The notes: generated from the sequence alone by a model not told the origin. Counted from the first letter of the stretch, positions 20,295 to 30,936 are shown. The stretch: 64,000 nt of DNA from Meiothermus sp. QL-1 (GCF_003351145.1 NZ_QQSV01000004.1:117521-181520); one strand, 5' to 3'. Made by a program: numbers and translations.

Positions 20295-21037
20295 CACAAA
20301 GCCTGGGGGGTGTGCACTCCACCCAAAAGAGGGATGAGTTCCAGATGGTTGGCGATGCGGGCAGTGGGCTCAGGGTTGCCGTTGCGGTGGGTGTGGCCGG
20401 TGTAGAGCACCGCCCAGGGGTAGCCCGTGGCAAAGGCCCCGGCGATATCGGTGCGGGGAATGTCCCCAACATGCAGGGCCTCCTCGGGTCGGGCTCCCAT
20501 CTCGTCCAAAGCGGCCAGGAAGGCCTCCGGCTTGGGCTTCACCACCCCGGTCTGGTCGGAGAAAGAGAAGCCGCTGAAGAGGTGGTGGAGCTTGTGGCGC
20601 TTCAGGTGCTCTTCCAGGATGCGGCCGGTGGCAATGCTGGTGTCGGAGACGATGCCCAGCTTGTAGCGCTGGGCCAGGTTGGGCAGCGCCTCCAGCACCC
20701 CCGGCAAGGGCACCAGGTCTCCTTTCAGGCTGGCCTCCACGATGCGCTGGGCGGTGAGGGCAATATGCCCCTCGTCGTAGGGCAGGCCCAGGTAACCGAA
20801 GATGCGGGCCACCCGGTCGAAGGGGGTCATCACCTGCTCGGCCAGCCAGGCAGCCTCAAAGTCAAGAGCAGCCTGGCGCCAGGCCTCCATCACCGCATCA
20901 ATTTCCACCGAGACCCCAGCCTCAGAGGCTGCATCCAGAAGAATCTCGTTGCGCAGGTGCTTGATGGCCCCGGCGTACTCCGGCCCCTCGATGAACAGGG
21001 TGCCCCAAAAGTCGAAGGTAATGGCCCTGGGTGTCAT
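20294..21037 (-). CDS. HAD-superfamily hydrolase embedded in the pur operon
   Basis: A 247-residue class I haloacid dehalogenase-like phosphatase. Motif I is TFDFWGTLF, in which tryptophan follows the first catalytic aspartate and the second is replaced by glycine-threonine spacing, as in DFWGT-type members. Motif II is IVSDTS, motif III the lysine in VVKPKPEAF, and motif [15 protein letters not shown]. The cap domain is helical (about residues 18-90). It sits between purQ and purL with a 9-base gap on one side and a one-base overlap on the other, so it is expressed with purine synthesis. A nucleotide or sugar-phosphate substrate is plausible but unproven. Confidence 0.85.
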   Translation of the reverse strand: MTPRAITFDFWGTLFIEGPEYAGAIKHLRNEILLDAASEAGVSVEIDAVMEAWRQAALDFEAAWLAEQVMTPFDRVARIFGYLGLPYDEGHIALTAQRIVEASLKGDLVPLPGVLEALPNLAQRYKLGIVSDTSIATGRILEEHLKRHKLHHLFSGFSFSDQTGVVKPKPEAFLAALDEMGARPEEALHVGDIPRTDIAGAFATGYPWAVLYTGHTHRNGNPEPTARIANHLELIPLLGGVHTPQAL

Positions 21038-21046
21038 ACCTACCTC

Positions 21047-21745
21047 CTACACCATAACCTCGAGCGCTGCCCTCAGGCTCTGAAAAAGACCGAGCCCATC
21101 CGTGCTCCCCAGCAGCTCTTCGACCGCCCGCTCCGGGTGGGGCATCATTCCCAGCACATTGCCCCGCTCGTTCACGATACCTGCGATGTCGTTCAGAGAA
21201 CCATTGGGGTTGTAGTCCCTCCTATCCAAGGGCCGGTCGGCGGGCACGTAGCGGAAGACCACCTGGCGGTTTTGCTCCAGGCGCTCCAAGGTGGCCCCAT
21301 CGGCATAGTAGCGCCCCTCGCCATGGGCTATGGGCAGCCTTAGGACCTGGTGCGGCTGGTAGGCCCGCGTGAAGGGCAGATCGGTGCGCTCGACCCGCAA
21401 GAAAACTTCCTTGCAGGTGAAGTGCAGGTTGGTGTTGGCCAGCAAGGCCCCCGGCAGAAGCCCGGCCTCGGTGAGCACCTGGAAGCCGTTGCAGATGCCG
21501 ATGACCGGATAGCCCTGAAGGGCCAGCCGGCGCACCTCCTGCATCACCGGCGAGAACTTGGCCAAAGCCCCGGCCCGCAGATAGTCGCCGTAGGAGAACC
21601 CCCCCGGCAGCAGCACGGCCTGGAAGCCCTCCAGGTTTCTCTCGGTGTGCCAGACCAGCTCGGCCCTGAGCCCCACCTGCCCCAGGGCCCAGACCGCGTC
21701 CTGGTCGCAGTTGGAACCGGGAAACTGGACCACCGCCACCCTCAT
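21047..21745 (-). CDS. purQ: Phosphoribosylformylglycinamidine synthase, glutaminase subunit
   Basis: A 232-residue class I amidotransferase that supplies ammonia to PurL. It starts [14 protein letters not shown], has the nucleophile-elbow cysteine in [13 protein letters not shown], and the His-Glu part of the triad in [11 protein letters not shown]. It overlaps purS by four bases. Confidence 0.97.
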   Translation of the reverse strand: MRVAVVQFPGSNCDQDAVWALGQVGLRAELVWHTERNLEGFQAVLLPGGFSYGDYLRAGALAKFSPVMQEVRRLALQGYPVIGICNGFQVLTEAGLLPGALLANTNLHFTCKEVFLRVERTDLPFTRAYQPHQVLRLPIAHGEGRYYADGATLERLEQNRQVVFRYVPADRPLDRRDYNPNGSLNDIAGIVNERGNVLGMMPHPERAVEELLGSTDGLGLFQSLRAALEVMV

Positions 21746-21993
21746 ACCAGCGCCCGCACCCCCTCCACCACATAGACCTCCATCACCGGGTTGGCCAGGG
21801 CCTTCCCAATGGCCTCGGCCGCAGCCCGGGCCTCGGCCTCGTTCGGGGCCTCCAGCTCCATCTCCAGCACCCGGCCCACCCGTACGTTCCCCACCGGGTA
21901 CCCAAGGCCCTGCAGCACCCCCTCCACCGCCCGGCCCTGGGGGTCGAGGATGCCTTCTTTGAGCTCAATCAGGAGGGTCAGGTGGTATCTCAT
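21742..21993 (-). CDS. purS: Phosphoribosylformylglycinamidine synthase subunit PurS
   Basis: An 83-residue small subunit that bridges PurL and PurQ. The start is the ATG at 21991-21993 ([20 protein letters not shown]), overlapping the purC stop by ATGA. The longer upstream frame is not part of it. The [16 protein letters not shown] stretch is the conserved core. Confidence 0.95.
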   Translation of the reverse strand: MRYHLTLLIELKEGILDPQGRAVEGVLQGLGYPVGNVRVGRVLEMELEAPNEAEARAAAEAIGKALANPVMEVYVVEGVRALV

Positions 21994-22703
21994 ACCGGCT
22001 TGGGCTCCTCCAGCACGCGCCGCAAAACCTCCTGGTAGGCCTCCTCCACCCCCCCCAGGTCGCGGCGGAAGCGGTCCTTGTCCATCCGCTCCCCCGTCCC
22101 CACCTCCCAAAGCCGCATGGTGTCGGGGGAAATCTCATCGGCCAGCACCAGGCGGCCTTCTGGGAGGCGGCCGAACTCGAGCTTGAAGTCCACAAGCTCG
22201 AGCCCCCGCCGGGCAAAATAATCCCCCAAAAGCGTATTCACCCGGAGCGCCAGCGCCCTGATATCCGCCAGCCCCTCCCTGTCTGCAAGCCCCAGGGCCA
22301 GCGCGGCCTCCTCACAGATTAGGGGGTCGCCCAGGGCGTCGTTCTTGTAGGAAAACTCCACCAGCGGAAAAGGCAAAACCCGCCCCTCCTCCACCCCGTA
22401 GCGCCGGGCAAAGCTGCCCGCCGCGCGGTTGCGCACAATCACCTCCAGCGGCACGATCTCCACCCGCCGCACCAACATCTCCCGCTCGGAGAGCTCCCGG
22501 ACAAAGTGGGTGGGCACCCCGTGGGCCTCCAGATGGCGGAAGAGGGCGGCAGACACCTGGTTGTTGACCGCGCCCTTTCCCGCAATCTCCCCTCGCTTCT
22601 GGCCGTTGAAGGCGGTGGCCTCGTCCTTGAAGTAGACCCGCACGGTGCCCGCCTCGGCCCCGGGGTAGAGGATCTTGGCTTTTCCCTCGTAAAGCTTCTC
22701 CAT
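21990..22703 (-). CDS. purC: SAICAR synthetase
   Basis: A 237-residue enzyme that joins CAIR and aspartate. It begins MEKLYEGKAKILY, contains NNQVSAALFRHLEAHGVPTHF, VIVRNRAAGSFARRYG, and LVDFKLEFGR followed by LADEISPDTMRLW. The ATG at 22701-22703 is chosen because upstream frame sequence is inside purB and lacks homology. It is 16 bases downstream of purB. Confidence 0.97.
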   Translation of the reverse strand: MEKLYEGKAKILYPGAEAGTVRVYFKDEATAFNGQKRGEIAGKGAVNNQVSAALFRHLEAHGVPTHFVRELSEREMLVRRVEIVPLEVIVRNRAAGSFARRYGVEEGRVLPFPLVEFSYKNDALGDPLICEEAALALGLADREGLADIRALALRVNTLLGDYFARRGLELVDFKLEFGRLPEGRLVLADEISPDTMRLWEVGTGERMDKDRFRRDLGGVEEAYQEVLRRVLEEPKPV

Positions 22704-22719
22704 TTTTACCAGTCTATCG

Positions 22720-24030
22720 CTAAAGCCCGAACCGGGCGTAGATGGCGTCCACATGGCGCAGGAAGTAGCCGGGGTCAAAGGCCCGGGCCAAGGCCTCACC
22801 CTTGAGGGGGCAGTGGGGGTCGGCCTCGAGCAGGGCCCGGAAGTCCAGCCCCTCGGCCCAGCTTTTGAGGGCGTTGCGCTGCACCACCTCATAGGCCTGG
22901 GCGCGTTCCAGGCCGCTCTCGATGAGCAGGTTCAGCACCCGCTGGGAGTAAACGAGGCCACGGGTGAGCTCGAGGTTCCTCCGAACGTTCTCCTCATAGA
23001 CCGTAAGCCCCTCCAAAACCCGCCCCAAGCGGCGCAGCAGGTAGTGGGCCAGGGTGGTGGAGTCGGGCAGGACCACCCGCTCCACCGAGCTGTGCGAGAT
23101 GTCCCGCTCGTGCCAGAGGGCCACGTTCTCCAACCCGGCTTGCAAGTTGCTCCTCAAAAGCCGGGCCAGCCCCGAGATGTTCTCCAGAGCCACCGGGTTC
23201 TTCTTGTGGGGCATGGAGGAGGAGCCGGTCTGCTTGTAGGCAAAGGGTTCCTGGGCCTCCAGGACCTCGGTGCGCTGCAGGTGGCGCAGCTCCACCGCGA
23301 TGCGCTCGAGGTTGGCCCCCAGGATCGCCAGGGCGCTCAAAAGCTCGGCGTGCCGGTCCCGCGGCACCACCTGGGTAGAGACCTGTTCAACGGCAAAGCC
23401 CAGCCGCTCGGCCACGTACTGCTCCACCCCGGGCTCCACATGGGCGTAGTTGCCCACCGAGCCCGACAGCATGACCACCCGCAGCCCCCTCCGCGCCCGC
23501 TCCAACCGCTCAGCATCCCGCAGAAGCGCGGCGTAGAAGGAAAGAAAACGCAGGCCAAAGCTGGTGGGCTCGGCATGGACCCCATGGGTGCGCCCCACCG
23601 CGGGCAGGTGCTTGTAGCGCAGGGCCAAGCCCTTGAGGAGGTCCTGCACCTGCGCCAGCTCCCCTAGCACCAAGGCCAGCGCCTGGTCCAGCAAAAGGTT
23701 TTGCGCGGTATCCACCACGTCGCTGCTGGTGAGGCCCAAGTGCAGCCAGCGGGCCACCTCGGCCTGGCCCGTCCACTCCGTAAGGGCCCGGGTGAAGGCC
23801 ACGATGTCGTGCCGGGTCTCGGCCTCGATGGCCTCCACCCGCGCCGCGAAGGCTTCGTCCAGGGGCTTCTCTTCCAAGGCGCGCCGCAGCTTTAGGGCCG
23901 TGCCCACCGGCACCTGGCCCAGCCGCTCCCAGGCCTCCAGGGCCAGCAGCTCTACCTGGGCCCAGGCCTGGTAGCGACGAACCTCGCTCCACAACGCCTG
24001 CATCTCTGGGGTTTGGTAGCGTGCAATCAC
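22720..24030 (-). CDS. purB: Adenylosuccinate lyase
   Basis: A 436-residue fumarase/aspartase-superfamily enzyme acting at two points of purine synthesis (SAICAR cleavage and AMP formation). Visible signatures are LTSSDVVDTAQNLLL, GRTHGVHAEPTSFGL and the flexible-loop signature GSSSMPHKKNP. The start is GTG at 24028-24030 behind AAGGAG at about ten bases. It is the first gene of the purB-C-S-Q-HAD-L-F operon. The 133 bases upstream carry no riboswitch I can recognise. Confidence 0.96.
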   Translation of the reverse strand: MIARYQTPEMQALWSEVRRYQAWAQVELLALEAWERLGQVPVGTALKLRRALEEKPLDEAFAARVEAIEAETRHDIVAFTRALTEWTGQAEVARWLHLGLTSSDVVDTAQNLLLDQALALVLGELAQVQDLLKGLALRYKHLPAVGRTHGVHAEPTSFGLRFLSFYAALLRDAERLERARRGLRVVMLSGSVGNYAHVEPGVEQYVAERLGFAVEQVSTQVVPRDRHAELLSALAILGANLERIAVELRHLQRTEVLEAQEPFAYKQTGSSSMPHKKNPVALENISGLARLLRSNLQAGLENVALWHERDISHSSVERVVLPDSTTLAHYLLRRLGRVLEGLTVYEENVRRNLELTRGLVYSQRVLNLLIESGLERAQAYEVVQRNALKSWAEGLDFRALLEADPHCPLKGEALARAFDPGYFLRHVDAIYARFGL

Positions 24031-24151
24031 CGGTTGGCACTCCTTGAAGCTAGCCCTGTTTTCCTTCCTGCCATACCGTCCCTCACACCAAACAACGCCC
24101 CAAGCCTACCACAGGCTGCTCCCAGGCGGGACCTTGAGCCACAGAAGCGGA

Positions 24152-24157
24152 TAGTAT
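24152..24157 (+). promoter_or_regulatory. -10 element for leaderless HAD gene
   Basis: TAGTAT lies six bases before the ATG at 24164. No matching -35 at 16-18 bases was found. Confidence 0.45.
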
Positions 24158-24163
24158 GGGGCC

Positions 24164-24874
24164 ATGATCCGCGCCGTCCTCTTCGATGTGGGCGATACCC
24201 TGATCCTGGGGCATCCCAAACTTTGGCTGTGGCCCCTTCTGGAGGCCCGGGGCCTGGCGGCGAAGGCCGACCCCACGCGCCTGCCCCAGGCCACCCGCGA
24301 GGCCTATGCCCACTACGCCCTGCACCACATGCAGGCCACCGATGAGGCCACCGCCTTGGCCTTCTGGCGCTCCTTTCACCGCAGAATCATGGAGGGGATA
24401 GGTCTGGGGGAGCACGCCGAAGCGGTGGCCGACTACCTGGCCCAGAACTGGCAGAACCCCCAGGTCTGGCCCGTGACCCCGGGGGCCAGGGAGGCGCTGG
24501 CCGAGCTCCGGGGGCTGGGCTTCAAACTCGGGGTGGTCTCCAACTGGGACTGGACCCTGCCGGGGGTTTTGCGCGCCACCGGTCTGGCAGAGTTTTTCGA
24601 TTACATCGGGGTCTCGGCCCTGGAAGGGGTGGCCAAGCCGGACCCGAGGTTCTTCGCCATCGTGCTAGAAGCGCTGGGGGTAAGGCCTGCAGAGGCCGTT
24701 CACGTGGGCGACTCAAAGGATGACATCCAGGGCGCACGGGCCGCTGGGGTACACCCCCTGCTCTTTGACCCCTACCGGCGGAACCCCCACGCCATGGGCG
24801 AGCTGGCCCAGGTGGTGGCCTACGTTGCCAGGCGGGCCGGAATTGACGTCCCTACTCAAAACCCGAAAGACTGA
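24164..24874 (+). CDS. HAD-superfamily hydrolase
   Basis: A 236-residue class I HAD phosphatase. Motif I is LFDVGDTLILG, motif II VVSNWDW, motif III the lysine in GVAKPDPRFF, and motif IV HVGDSKDDIQGARAAG. The helical cap spans about residues 18-95. It diverges from purB and is followed four bases later by a CMD-family gene, so the two probably form a small operon. It is a different branch from the HAD gene inside the pur operon. Substrate unknown. Confidence 0.88.
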   Translation: MIRAVLFDVGDTLILGHPKLWLWPLLEARGLAAKADPTRLPQATREAYAHYALHHMQATDEATALAFWRSFHRRIMEGIGLGEHAEAVADYLAQNWQNPQVWPVTPGAREALAELRGLGFKLGVVSNWDWTLPGVLRATGLAEFFDYIGVSALEGVAKPDPRFFAIVLEALGVRPAEAVHVGDSKDDIQGARAAGVHPLLFDPYRRNPHAMGELAQVVAYVARRAGIDVPTQNPKD

Positions 24875-24878
24875 GCCT

Positions 24879-25238
24879 ATGAGCGTGCGCAAGGCCATCT
24901 GGGGCGAGAATTTCGAGGCCATCGAGGCCGCCCTCAGCGAAGCCGACCCCGACCTCTACGGCTACATCCGCGACTTCGTCTACGAAGAGGTGCTGGCCCG
25001 ACCCGGGCTGGACCTCAAGACCCGCGAGCTTCTAGCCATCACCAGCCTGATCGCCCTGGGGGCCCCAAAGGAGATCGCCACCCACCTCGAAGGAGCCCTG
25101 CGCAACGGGGCCAGCGAGCAGGAGGTGCGGGAGACCATCATCCAGTCGGCCATCTTCGTGGGCTTTCCCCGCGCCCTGGCAGCCATGAAAACCTTCCAGG
25201 CCCTCCTGCGCAAGCGAAAGGAACCGAGGAGGGGTTAG
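24879..25238 (+). CDS. Carboxymuconolactone decarboxylase-family protein
   Basis: A 119-residue all-helical protein of the CMD/AhpD superfamily, with the core LKTRELLAITSLIALGAPKEIATHLEGALRNGAS and a final IIQSAIFVGFPRAL. It has no cysteine, so the CxxC thiol redox centre of AhpD peroxidases is absent, and it resembles the non-redox carboxymuconolactone decarboxylase branch. It follows the HAD gene by four bases and converges on the MBL gene with a four-base overlap. Its actual reaction cannot be told. Confidence 0.85.
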   Translation: MSVRKAIWGENFEAIEAALSEADPDLYGYIRDFVYEEVLARPGLDLKTRELLAITSLIALGAPKEIATHLEGALRNGASEQEVRETIIQSAIFVGFPRALAAMKTFQALLRKRKEPRRG

Positions 25239-26083
25239 ACCCCCTCTGCCCTGTAGCCCTTCTCCCCCACGGCCAGGCGGGCCAGCGGGTTTTGGGGCTC
25301 GTGGGCAAAGCAGAGCAGGTAGCCCTCTGCAAGCCAGCGCTCGTAGAGGCGCCTGCGGGTCTCCAGCGTGGTCATGGGGTAGAGGTCGAAGGCGGGGATG
25401 TAGGGCAGGGGAACCTGGGCCCTGAGGGCCACCAGGTCGCCGGTGTAGGCCAGCCGCTGCCCTTCGGACTCGAGCTCCACCACCTGCATGCCCAGGGTGT
25501 GGCCAGGGGCCGGCAGCACCCGCAGCCCGGGCAGCAGCTCGGCCTGGCCCTCTACCAACTCGAGCCGCCCGGCCTCCAGCAGGGGCTCCACGTTCTCCGG
25601 GCGGTAGCTGGCCTGGCTGCGCTCGTGGGGGTGCAGGGCATCCTCGAGCTCCTGTTTTTGCACCACGTGGCGAGCTTTTGGGAAGGTAGGCACCAGCCGG
25701 CCCTCCTCCCAGCGGGTGTTGAGCCCGGCATGGTCGAAGTGGAGGTGGGTGTGAACCACCAGCGAGATGTCCCGGGGCTCCAGCCCCAAGAGGGCGAGCT
25801 GGTCCAGCAGGGGATGGCCCTCACCCAAACCGTAAAGGCGGCGGAACTTCTCGCCGGGTTTGCGGTCTATGCCGGTCTCAACCAGGATAAACTGTTTTCC
25901 TGCCCGCACCAGCAGGGGGTTGAGGCCCAGGCGGATGCGGTTCTGCTCGTCGGGCGGGGCCAGCTTCGCCCACAGGACCCTGGGCACAACCCCAAACATG
26001 GAACCGCCATCCAGCCACAGCTCGCCGTCGGAGAGGACCCAAATTTCAAAGGCCCCGAGCCTGCGGTAGAGAATCGGTCTCAT
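25235..26083 (-). CDS. Metallo-beta-lactamase-fold hydrolase
   Basis: A 282-residue MBL-fold hydrolase. The dinuclear zinc motif is HTHLHFDHAG (about residues 111-120), with a later metal histidine in PAPGHTLGMQ and a bridging aspartate in AYTGDLVAL. It resembles the quorum-quenching lactonase/glyoxalase II-like group, but the substrate cannot be assigned. The assumed ATG lies 38 bases inside the 3' end of the methyltransferase gene, so the two are transcribed together. A later internal start is possible. Confidence 0.85.
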   Translation of the reverse strand: MRPILYRRLGAFEIWVLSDGELWLDGGSMFGVVPRVLWAKLAPPDEQNRIRLGLNPLLVRAGKQFILVETGIDRKPGEKFRRLYGLGEGHPLLDQLALLGLEPRDISLVVHTHLHFDHAGLNTRWEEGRLVPTFPKARHVVQKQELEDALHPHERSQASYRPENVEPLLEAGRLELVEGQAELLPGLRVLPAPGHTLGMQVVELESEGQRLAYTGDLVALRAQVPLPYIPAFDLYPMTTLETRRRLYERWLAEGYLLCFAHEPQNPLARLAVGEKGYRAEGV

Positions 26084-26918
26084 CCAGGCGGATTATCTCA
26101 GGGGCATAGGGGGCCAGTCTACGCCGCATGACCTCAAGGGCCTCTGGGCTCTCGTCTACCAGCACAAAACCCCGGCCATGCCTGGCAGCCGCTTCGCCGG
26201 TGGTGCCTGAGCCGGCAAAAAAATCGAGCACCACCTCCCCGGGGTTGGAGTGCACCCGCACGATGCGTTCCAGGAGCTTGAGGGGCTTTTGCGTGGGGTA
26301 GCCGGTCTTCTCCCTGGAGGAGGTGGGCACGATGGTCATCCACCACACATCGGTGGGGGTCTTGCCCCGGGCCGCCTTTTCGGGCCCCGCCACCTTAGGG
26401 GTCAGGTAGGGGATGCGGTCGATGGCTTCGTAGTTGAAGGTGTACTCGCGGGGGTTTTTGGCGTACCAGAGGAGGGTATCGTGCTTGGCGGGCCAGCGCC
26501 TTTTGGAGCGCCCTCCGTAGTCGTAGGCCCAGATGATCTCGTTCATGAAGCTTCTGCGGCCAAAAATTTCGTCCAGCATCACCTTCACGTAGTGCACCTC
26601 GCGGTAGTCCAGATGCACGAAAAGCGAGCCTGTGGGGCTCAGAAGGCGGTAGGCCTCCAGAAGTCTGGGCCGCAGGAAGGCCAAAAAGTCCTCGAAACGG
26701 TCGGGAAAGGCGGGGGAAGCCAGCGGGGTGGTGGCGTAGCGCCTACCCCCAAAACCCACCCGCTCCCCTCGCTCGTCCAGGACCGCACGAATCCGATGGC
26801 GATGCTGGGTCTTTCCGGTGTTGAAGGGAGGGTCCAGGTAGATGAGGGGAAAGGAGGCCTCGGGCAGCGTGCGGAGGTAGTGCAGGCACTCGGCCAGGAC
26901 AATCCGCCTCATCCCCAT
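26046..26918 (-). CDS. Orphan beta-class DNA methyltransferase (N4-cytosine/N6-adenine)
   Basis: A 290-residue AdoMet-dependent amino-methyltransferase. The catalytic motif IV (LIYLDPPFNTGKT, about residues 27-39) comes before the AdoMet-binding motif I (VVLDFFAGSGTTGEAA, about 235-250), the order of the beta class. Between them lies the probable recognition region (RSKRRWPAKHDTLLWYAK...). Start ATG at 26916-26918 is two bases past the trpA stop; a second ATG two codons on is possible. No restriction gene is visible on either side, so it is solitary here. The target site cannot be read from sequence. Confidence 0.9.
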   Translation of the reverse strand: MGMRRIVLAECLHYLRTLPEASFPLIYLDPPFNTGKTQHRHRIRAVLDERGERVGFGGRRYATTPLASPAFPDRFEDFLAFLRPRLLEAYRLLSPTGSLFVHLDYREVHYVKVMLDEIFGRRSFMNEIIWAYDYGGRSKRRWPAKHDTLLWYAKNPREYTFNYEAIDRIPYLTPKVAGPEKAARGKTPTDVWWMTIVPTSSREKTGYPTQKPLKLLERIVRVHSNPGEVVLDFFAGSGTTGEAAARHGRGFVLVDESPEALEVMRRRLAPYAPEIIRLDETDSLPQARGL

Positions 26919-26920
26919 CC

Positions 26921-28959
<2,039 letters not shown>

Positions 28960-28974
28960 GGGCACCTCCAAAAG

Positions 28975-29085
28975 AAAAACTCGAGGTCCAGACCTCGAGA
29001 AAAGCCCGGCTGCACGACACCGGGCCTAGCCGCGCCACCAACGCTGGTGGCGCCTTTTGTAGCTCCGCGGGGTGCGGGGCCGCAT
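28975..29085 (-). promoter_or_regulatory. trp leader with tandem terminator-like hairpins (attenuator)
   Basis: Read on the minus strand, the leader contains three hairpins between the leader ATG and the trpB ribosome-binding site. Hairpin A: 9 bp, 29045-29053 with 29032-29040; its 3' arm contains the two Trp codons. Hairpin B: 6-8 bp, 29020-29025 with 29004-29009, followed by TTTT. Hairpin C: 8-9 bp, 28991-28999 with 28980-28988, followed by TTTTT at 28975-28979. An alternative stem (29028-29035 with 29004-29011, one mismatch) is incompatible with both A and B. The terminators are clear; which pairing acts as antiterminator is my inference. Confidence 0.85.
29026..29085 (-). CDS. trpL: trp operon leader peptide with tandem tryptophans
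   Basis: A 19-codon frame, ATG to TAG, encoding MRPRTPRSYKRRHQRWWRG. The adjacent TGG TGG codons are 29040-29038 and 29037-29035. The peptide is very basic and its Trp pair lies just before the stop, the arrangement expected if ribosome stalling on low charged tRNA-Trp controls the downstream terminators. The start codon is six bases behind a -10 box, so the peptide is probably read from a leaderless transcript and needs no Shine-Dalgarno. It is too short for automatic gene finders. Confidence 0.8.
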   Translation of the reverse strand: MRPRTPRSYKRRHQRWWRG

Positions 29086-29091
29086 GGCTGG

Positions 29092-29121
29092 AGCGTAGCA
29101 AGTCCGCCGGCAGTTCGTCAA
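29092..29121 (-). promoter_or_regulatory. Promoter of the trp leader/trpBA
   Basis: On the minus strand, -35 TTGACG (29116-29121) and -10 TACGCT (29092-29097) are 18 bases apart. The -35 begins four bases after the stop of the upstream thioesterase gene, so trpBA has its own promoter. Confidence 0.75.
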
Positions 29122-29124
29122 GCC

Positions 29125-29532
29125 TTAGTCGGGCCGGTGCAGGTGCGCGGCCAGCCGCTGGGCGATGGCGGGAGGAATCCGCGTAGCCCTGCCCTGGCGG
29201 TCCTGGCAGAGGTGGCGGGTGAACCCCTCGGCCAAAAGCACCTCCCCCCGCCATACCCTGTACTGGTAGCGCAGGGCCCGCGAGGAAAGCTCGGCCAGCC
29301 AGACCTCCACCTCGACCACCTCGCCGAAGCGGGCCGGCTGGCGGTAGGTGAGGCCCAGCTCCACCACCGCGAAGGCCAGGCCCTGGGCCTCCACCTCGGG
29401 GTAGGGCAGGCCGATGCGCACAAGCCACTCCACCCGTGCAGCCTCGAGCCAAACCACGTAGCTGCTGTGGTGCACCACGCCCATAGCATCGGTCTCGGCG
29501 TAGCGCACCGCGAGTGAAAGCCGGGCGGTCAT
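29125..29532 (-). CDS. YbgC-like acyl-CoA thioesterase (hotdog fold)
   Basis: A 135-residue 4-hydroxybenzoyl-CoA thioesterase-family protein. The N-terminal VRYAETDAMGVVHHSSYVVWLEAARVEWL is the diagnostic segment, with the catalytic aspartate in ETDAMG and a histidine pair. It likely cleaves short acyl-CoA or acyl-carrier thioesters. Its ATG overlaps the glmM stop (ATGA), and the trp promoter starts four bases after its own stop. Confidence 0.88.
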   Translation of the reverse strand: MTARLSLAVRYAETDAMGVVHHSSYVVWLEAARVEWLVRIGLPYPEVEAQGLAFAVVELGLTYRQPARFGEVVEVEVWLAELSSRALRYQYRVWRGEVLLAEGFTRHLCQDRQGRATRIPPAIAQRLAAHLHRPD

Positions 29533-30839
29533 GGGCTGCGGTCGAGCCGCTCCACCAGGCCCACCAGGCGGCTTGAGACGGCCTCGATGACCCCTTCTGG
29601 TCCTTCCACCATCACCCGCACCAGGGGCTCGGTGCCCGAGGGCCGCACGTTCACCCGGCCCTGGCCCTCCAGCGCCTGCTCGGCCTCCTTTATGGCCTGG
29701 TGCAGCTCGGGGTGCTGCATAATCCGTTCCTTGTCCTTTACCCGCACGTTCTTGAGCTGCTGGGGGTACATGGGCAGGGCCTCGTACCACTCCGAGAGAT
29801 CGCGGCCAGAGGCCCGCATGGCCGAGAGGGTGAGGATGGCGGTGAGCAGGCCATCGCCGGTGGGGGCATGGTCCAGGAAGATGATGTGCCCGCTCTGTTC
29901 CCCGCCTAGGGTAAGGCCGGAAGCCTTCAGCTTTTCGTAGACGTAGCGGTCGCCCACCGCGGTGCGGTAGAAGTTGATGCCTGCTTCACGCAGCTTGACC
30001 TCGAGGCCCATATTGCTCATCAGGGTGCCCACCACCCCAGGCTCGCGCCGGGTGAGGGCGTTCAGGTAGAGCACGTGGTCGCCGTGGAACTCCCGGCCCT
30101 TGCGGTCCACCAGAATCGCCCGGTCGCCATCCCCGTCGAAGGCCACCCCCAGGTCGAAGCCCATCTCCACCACCTGGTTGCGCAGGAAAGCGGTGTGGGT
30201 GGAGCCGCAATTCTTGTTGATGTTCCGCCCATCAGGGGTGTTGAACATGACGAAGACCTCGGCCCCAAGCCGCTGGAACAGCCGGGGGGCCAGGCGGTAG
30301 GTGGCCCCGTTGGCGGTATCCAACACGATGCGCAGGCCCTCGAGGCTGCTGCCCTTGGCCAGGAGGAAGTCCAGGTACATCCGCTCGGCCTCGCGAAAGT
30401 CGCTCACCGAGCCGATGCCGTCGGTGGGGAAGTCTCGCTCCAAAAGGGCCTCTATCTCGGCCTCGGCCTCGTCGGGCAGCTTGTGGCCCTGGTGGCTGAA
30501 GAACTTGATGCCGTTGTCCTGATAGGGGTTGTGGCTGGCCGAGATCATCACCCCCGCCGTGGCCCCTAGGCGCTGGGTCAGGTAGGCCACCCCCGGGGTG
30601 GGCAGCACCCCCAGGTGCTCTACCCGCACCCCCTGCGACATCAGGCCGGCGGCCAAAGCCGCCTCCAATAGGTCGCAGGAAAGACGGGTGTCCTTGCCCA
30701 AGAGCACCACCGGGCGGGGGGTCTGGGCCCTGAAGTAGGCCCCCGCGGCCTGGCCCAGCCTAAGCACAAAGGCCGGGGTCAGCGGAGGCTCCCCGGCCAC
30801 CCCCCGCACCCCATCGGTTCCGAAGTAGCGGCGTCCCAT
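29529..30839 (-). CDS. glmM: Phosphoglucosamine mutase
   Basis: A 436-residue alpha-D-phosphohexomutase that turns glucosamine-6-phosphate into the 1-phosphate for UDP-GlcNAc. It starts RRYFGTDGVRGVAG, has the phosphoserine loop ISASHNPYQDNG (Ser102), the metal loop FDGDGDRAILVD, the sugar-binding GGEQSGHI and the phosphate-binding RPSGTEPLVRVM. A TAAACT -10 seven bases before the ATG suggests a leaderless mRNA. Confidence 0.97.
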   Translation of the reverse strand: MGRRYFGTDGVRGVAGEPPLTPAFVLRLGQAAGAYFRAQTPRPVVLLGKDTRLSCDLLEAALAAGLMSQGVRVEHLGVLPTPGVAYLTQRLGATAGVMISASHNPYQDNGIKFFSHQGHKLPDEAEAEIEALLERDFPTDGIGSVSDFREAERMYLDFLLAKGSSLEGLRIVLDTANGATYRLAPRLFQRLGAEVFVMFNTPDGRNINKNCGSTHTAFLRNQVVEMGFDLGVAFDGDGDRAILVDRKGREFHGDHVLYLNALTRREPGVVGTLMSNMGLEVKLREAGINFYRTAVGDRYVYEKLKASGLTLGGEQSGHIIFLDHAPTGDGLLTAILTLSAMRASGRDLSEWYEALPMYPQQLKNVRVKDKERIMQHPELHQAIKEAEQALEGQGRVNVRPSGTEPLVRVMVEGPEGVIEAVSSRLVGLVERLDRSP

Positions 30840-30846
30840 CCGCCAC

Positions 30847-30852
30847 AGTTTA
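30847..30852 (-). promoter_or_regulatory. -10 element for leaderless glmM
   Basis: TAAACT on the minus strand lies seven bases before the glmM ATG. No clear -35 was found. Confidence 0.45.
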
Positions 30853-30936
30853 TACCAGGTGAAGGCTCGCCCTGGCCTGGGGAAAAGGTGGGGCGCCTCC
30901 TTGTGGGAAAGGTTCTAAGTTTGGCAGGCTTGTGGT

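Noticed and set aside
24134..24157. TTGAGC as a -35 for the HAD gene at 24164
   Set aside because: It is only 12 bases from the TAGTAT -10, too short for a sigma-70-type promoter.
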